Assembly: GCF_008831285.2 (NCBI RefSeq)
Contig: NC_045146.1
Coordinates: 20,599,289 to 20,663,288 of the forward strand
Reading direction: 5' to 3'
DNA from: Nymphaea colorata
Lineage: Eukaryota; Streptophyta; Magnoliopsida; Nymphaeales; Nymphaeaceae
Length of the DNA: 64,000 nucleotides
The notes beneath the pieces are model-generated. The model was not told where the DNA came from and made no database searches. It saw only the letters and a program-made list of their open reading frames with translations. Positions within the stretch are counted from its first letter, which is position 1. Each line of letters opens with the position of its first letter. The translations under genes were made by a program, and so were the position numbers. Positions 59,524-64,000 of the stretch are shown in pieces.

Positions 59524-62500
59524 CCTCTCTTTTGAACGATGAATAACTTGAAAAGGGTAAAAAGCAAAAGATGCTTTCAAAAAAATGCTAATAAGAAAAA
59601 GACTTTTGAAAGAGAAATCTTAAAAACTAATGAAAAACGACAAAAAGGTACCCGCAATGGGGCATAATGAAGAGCCGTTCCTCCTTAGCCCCGAGAGAGA
59701 GACAGAGAGAGCGTACTTGGTCCGAAAATTAGCACACATCGCTTTCTTGGAAAATCACTGTTCACAGATTAGACAATGCGTATGTCATCTACATGGGTTG
59801 AGTAGAAGATACATATTCGGTGGTACGGAGCTATTGTTTAGGTCCTCAATAATAGTTTGTAAACTTTTAATTTGATGTTTAATGTCGAGTAGCTTCAGTA
59901 ACCGGAAAGCTTACCACTGCAGTGCACCAGAGGGGATAAAAAATAAAAAAAAATCGACATGTGATGCACAAAAAACAAACTGCGTCGAGTAAGGAGGACG
60001 GAATTGGAAATACAGTTTGCTGCAGTGTTTGTCAGCTAGTTTGAGCACTGTTGCCCCGAATAATTATTATTCCTGTCTTCAAGTAGCTAAAGCCAAAGTT
60101 ACTACTGTTCTGTCCGCTGAGATCTCATGGCTGGTGTGTTGTATGCACTGAATTTGATACCAGCCATGTTTAGTGTGCTGGTTTCTAGTTTACTAAAGAT
60201 CACTCACTAGGTTCTCTCTGATCTAATATGAAGAAGATTTTCATTGCAAGTTTTGGTATATTTTCGGCCATAGTTTTCTGTGCAGCCATAAAGATGTGAA
60301 TCATATCCGAGAACTCAGTTCTCGTGATTAATCAAAGTCGTAACGCATGAAGGGAAATAGTGGTACATATCTATTGCTCCCGAGAGAGAGAGAGAGAGAT
60401 GAGATGCGATCATGTTACTGTCGGGTGGCAGATGGTGCGAGGTAGAAGGGATACAGGAAGCATCATTTCTGGAAGAAAAATTATTTGAAGCATGACTAAA
60501 CAGAAGAACGTGATTCAATTGCCTGGGAATGGGCATCACCCTTGGCCTTGGATCATCACCAACATAGCCAAAATAATATCCGTGACCGTCAGGCAAGAGA
60601 TGCTCTTAGTTCTGGCGTTTTTGGAATTAGCCGCCGTGTGTATAGTAATCATCTCAAGTATGTTGCCCAAAACACGCGCCAAATTTGTTGATGGTATTCC
60701 ATGCACGCAGAGGGTAGCCACGCTTGACATTTCCTCATCTGACCTGAGATCCACAGATTTGGATCATAATGGGGGATCTTAAATGCTCGCTTCCCAAATT
60801 TGCTGCCTGCTAAGATCAAACATTTAAGGCGACTTCCAAATTAGATCAGATCCTCAGGTCTGAGATTTAGAGTACTCAAACTTCGTCTAAGTTTCACTCC
60901 ATGTTACCAGGAAACTGAACTTTTTCCAGATTTTTGTTTTGGGGTTTTCTTTCTTGCTTTTGAAATATTTTCAAAAATATCTGCCCTTCGCTGCTTGTTC
61001 TTCAAGTATGGCTTCCTTCATCCTCATTCATTTACTGTTAAATGTAGACATCACGCATGTGAGCCACATGATCGGTTCATCACAATAAGTACATATTAAT
61101 CTGTAAATCATATCTTTTCAGCAGAGTGTGTGGCTATTTACTTTAGTAGAGAAGTGCAGCAGTTCGCTTCTGACTTCCATCAGAAGATCAAGCACACAGA
61201 TCGTGTTTGAGTAACATAGAACTCATGAACCCTTTTGAAAGGTCGATTTTGAACGAATAGATTGGACAAATCTGTGCTGTTGAGTGGGTGAAAAATGGAT
61301 GGTAAGAGTATAGAGGACAAAAGGAACGAGAAAGAGGAACTCCTGCCATTTGCTACCAAGACACGGACTACTGATAAGTGGAAGCAAGAGTTATGAATCT
61401 TGACACTGCACCATCGGAGGAGGACGCATCCTTCTTCCCCGTGAATCCAGTTGCCGTTGAAATGCAGTAACAGGCACAGGGAACATCAGGCCGGACTGTA
61501 CCACGCACTTTTTCATAAAAGTCCCGATTCAGGGTCCCCACAGAATTAGCCATCACGTGGTTGGTGGACTCAGGAAATCAAGATGAACGGCTGAGGTTGC
61601 TTTGAAGGACCGACCGCCTGGTTCGTCTGCTGTGGAGATAGGTCTCGTCCGACTACGTACCGGACATGCCTCCTTCAGCGGCGCTGCCGGCGTTTGGTTC
61701 GTGGGGATCTTGGACGGCCGGTCGCTAGTTGAAATGATATTGAATTGCTACAGCATTCAAAGTTTTTCTTATTTATTTAGTTGTTTTTTTATAATTATTG
61801 AAAATCCAATGTGGTACAATACAGGGGTACGAATACTGACAGAAGACGGAATCCTATGTTTGCTCCATGCCAATACCGATACCGATACAATCTCTCTCTC
61901 CCCTCCCCCATTCTCATTGGTCACAGGATGATTTTCCCTTCTTACTTACTAGCTTGCTTAGATTTTCTTGTTCTTTTTTGTTCATTTTTTAATTTTTGTT
62001 TCCGCATGTTTTTTTTTTTCCCTTGGCTCACTAAAATGAATGAGAGGTGGACCATCAGCACATGGGGTATTCATATTATCGAAGAGTACGGGATATGAGC
62101 AGCCATTCTCTTGATGATGAACGCAGTTTTCGCAAAGCAATTGAATTTCTGTACGTGAAAATGCACTGTAGGTTCGGCCAAAACGAAATCCGGTACACTA
62201 AATTTGACAAAAAGCCTCCAACCAAATTCCGACCAGGTGCAACCGCAAGTGAAAGCCATCTCAGCAAAGCAAGGGCACTTTTTCTTCTTTTCCATGGCTT
62301 CCTGAGCTATTGGACATCATTTCCGCCTTCACATCTCCGAGAATATGCTGCTTGCGAATTAAACTAACATGGCTTTGTGTCATTGCCAAACTTGACATGG
62401 TAGATCGACCGGCTCCGATATATTGAAACATCGATGGCCTTGGGGTCATGAGGTGACCTCTTGTTCAAACTATCAAGTATAATCTTCTGGTGTTTGTTGA

Positions 62501-64000
62501 GTGCCGTGGCACCGCTCACTGGTTGGTGTAAGGTCATGCTGCATTTAGTTTTACCGTGAGAAATTCGTTGTCCTTTCTGTAAGATTTTTCTTTCCTTGGA
62601 ACTCCATAAGATTCCGTTTGGGTTACTGCATTTCTCACTGTACTGTTATTGTCCACCTAAAACAGCTAGGAAACAAAGCAGGTGCTGTATCTGATTGCGT
62701 TGGGGTGAAAATTTGTGTTTGCCTTGTAGACTAATTCGATTGTGTCCACTTTTAAGCTTTCCATTTTCATACCATCTATCGCTGAGTTCCTTCAGCAACT
62801 GGCGGTGTAAGAGCATGGAGGCTATTGTCAACTACTAATAATATATAAATATAATTCTACACTGATTTAACCTGGCCCCTTGCACATTCCAAAGCCGAGA
62901 AATACTTCCTTATAAGGTCTGGTAGGATGAGAAGGCTTTTGCAGCGCCAAATTCCTTGCTTGAGTGCTTAGGCTTAATTTGCCCTTAAAAGAAAAGGGGA
63001 AAGGAAGAAGAAAAGAAACAAGTATACCAAAAAGCGAACGAGGTTTCGTGTTGAAAGCCAAGCTGAACCAGATTAATTAAGTTTACCAGCTTCTTCATGC
63101 AGAGAGATCATTAGTCAAACTGCTCAAGTTAATTGGTGGTAGTTGTTTGGTGCATGATTTTAGAAGGGGAATTAATGTGAGCATTTATGCGTGGGAATGG
63201 GAACGATGATTTCGTTTGGTGATTTAAATCATTAGGGGACGACCGGATGATAGAAATTGAAAGGGGGCTCTCTGATTGAGGGGCTTCAGCTGGATGCAAA
63301 TATATGATCAATGTTGAATGTGACGACGGCAAAGCCAGCTGCCACAATGCACCACCTTTATCTGGGGCTTCTGTCGGCAGATAAGAACTCCGAAGGGTCA
63401 ATGCTCGGCCTCTTGGCCTGTGCCCCTGGATGCATGGCAACGATTCTTTTGCTCCTAAGTTTGATCCCTTTTCAGGCCAAAGATCCATGGAAGCAGGTTG
63501 TAAGTTCGGTCTTATAAAGGCGAAAAAGGAAATCAGGAAAATGCCAACAATGTCTATTTCTTTCGCATAAATAGCCAGCCGAAATATTCCCCATACAAGT
63601 TCAGATGAGTAGGGTTGTCAATATAAATAGCCCGCATGTACACAAGTATGAAGGAGTAGGCATATCAATGTTTTTGGTTTAAATCGGATTTTCCACTAAA
63701 CTGCTGAAGAAAATGTTGGATTTAATGTACGACTAAAAAATTGCAGTGGATTCAAAATTCAAGAAATGACTTTCAATTAGATTTCGATTCGGATTGAGAT
63801 TCAATTTTAAACAGATACCCAGTCAAATTTGTATATATTCAGATTTGTTTTTAAAATCTGAAGTGATCACAAAGATATATATATATACACACAATAAGAA
63901 TCTCAGATCTGTAAAGATCTCATTAAGTCGATCGATATGTAGGATCCAATAAAAGCTACAAAATCTGAAGTACCCCCCATTAACATCCTTAAAAATGTCC
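58744..64000. other. Intergenic, no gene recognised
   Basis: Starts with the NAC gene 3' UTR. TA microsatellites lie near 59490-59518 and 63876-63892, and a GA run at 60385-60401. Frames at 60492-60782, 61602-61931, 62047-62367 and 63129-63488 (minus) show no domains. No RNA gene or transposon end recognised. Confidence 0.4.

Noticed and set aside
1-64000. CRISPR arrays, bacterial operons or integrated viral genes.
   Set aside because: No regularly spaced short repeats, no bacterial gene order and no recognisable viral protein. All reverse-transcriptase-related pieces fit plant LINE or copia elements.

Overview
The window is nuclear DNA of a flowering plant. It carries plant-only gene families (an NST-type NAC factor, a plastid HSP21-like small heat-shock protein, a DUF4228 protein, a BRANCHLESS TRICHOME-like coiled-coil protein), GT-AG introns, a nuclear tRNA-Cys, and decayed LINE, Ty1/copia, CACTA-like, hAT-like and MITE sequence. 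Coding exons are GC-rich while the non-coding DNA is AT-rich and full of (TA)n and (GA)n microsatellites. The species cannot be fixed from this window; a monocot, magnoliid or water-lily-like lineage would fit the GC-rich coding sequence, but that is a guess.

Layout. 1-16 kb: a BLT-like gene (+), a three-exon L-gulonolactone-oxidase-like gene (-, 4663-9063) with a rearranged promoter, a three-copy tandem repeat, an LTR-like fragment, a PPR pseudogene, a LINE reverse-transcriptase remnant and tRNA-Cys(GCA). 16-26 kb: a DUF4228 gene (+), then a two-exon plastid small HSP gene (+) with two heat-shock elements, convergent with a METTL21-type methyltransferase gene (-). 26-42 kb has no gene I can support as intact. 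It holds a GC-rich unexplained island, one badly decayed copia element, a second copia deletion derivative, some gene-like exon fragments and a dispersed repeat. 42-53 kb is a transposon-rich stretch: a 688-bp hAT-like element with an exact 8-bp target duplication, MITEs, a CACTA-like terminal-repeat region, and an NRAMP metal-transporter pseudogene that keeps its introns. 53-64 kb holds one intact gene, the three-exon NST-like NAC factor (+, 57360-58743), in otherwise quiet DNA.

The six protein genes do not form a pathway. They are independent plant genes spaced by repeats, as expected in a plant chromosome. The only tight pair is the HSP21-like and methyltransferase genes, whose stop codons face each other 269 bp apart. 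I found no clearly new biological system. The most interesting points are the hAT-like insertion with AAACG clusters, the NRAMP fragment close to CACTA-like sequence, the rearranged promoters of the GULLO and HSP21-like genes, and an unassigned foldback near 18.2 kb.
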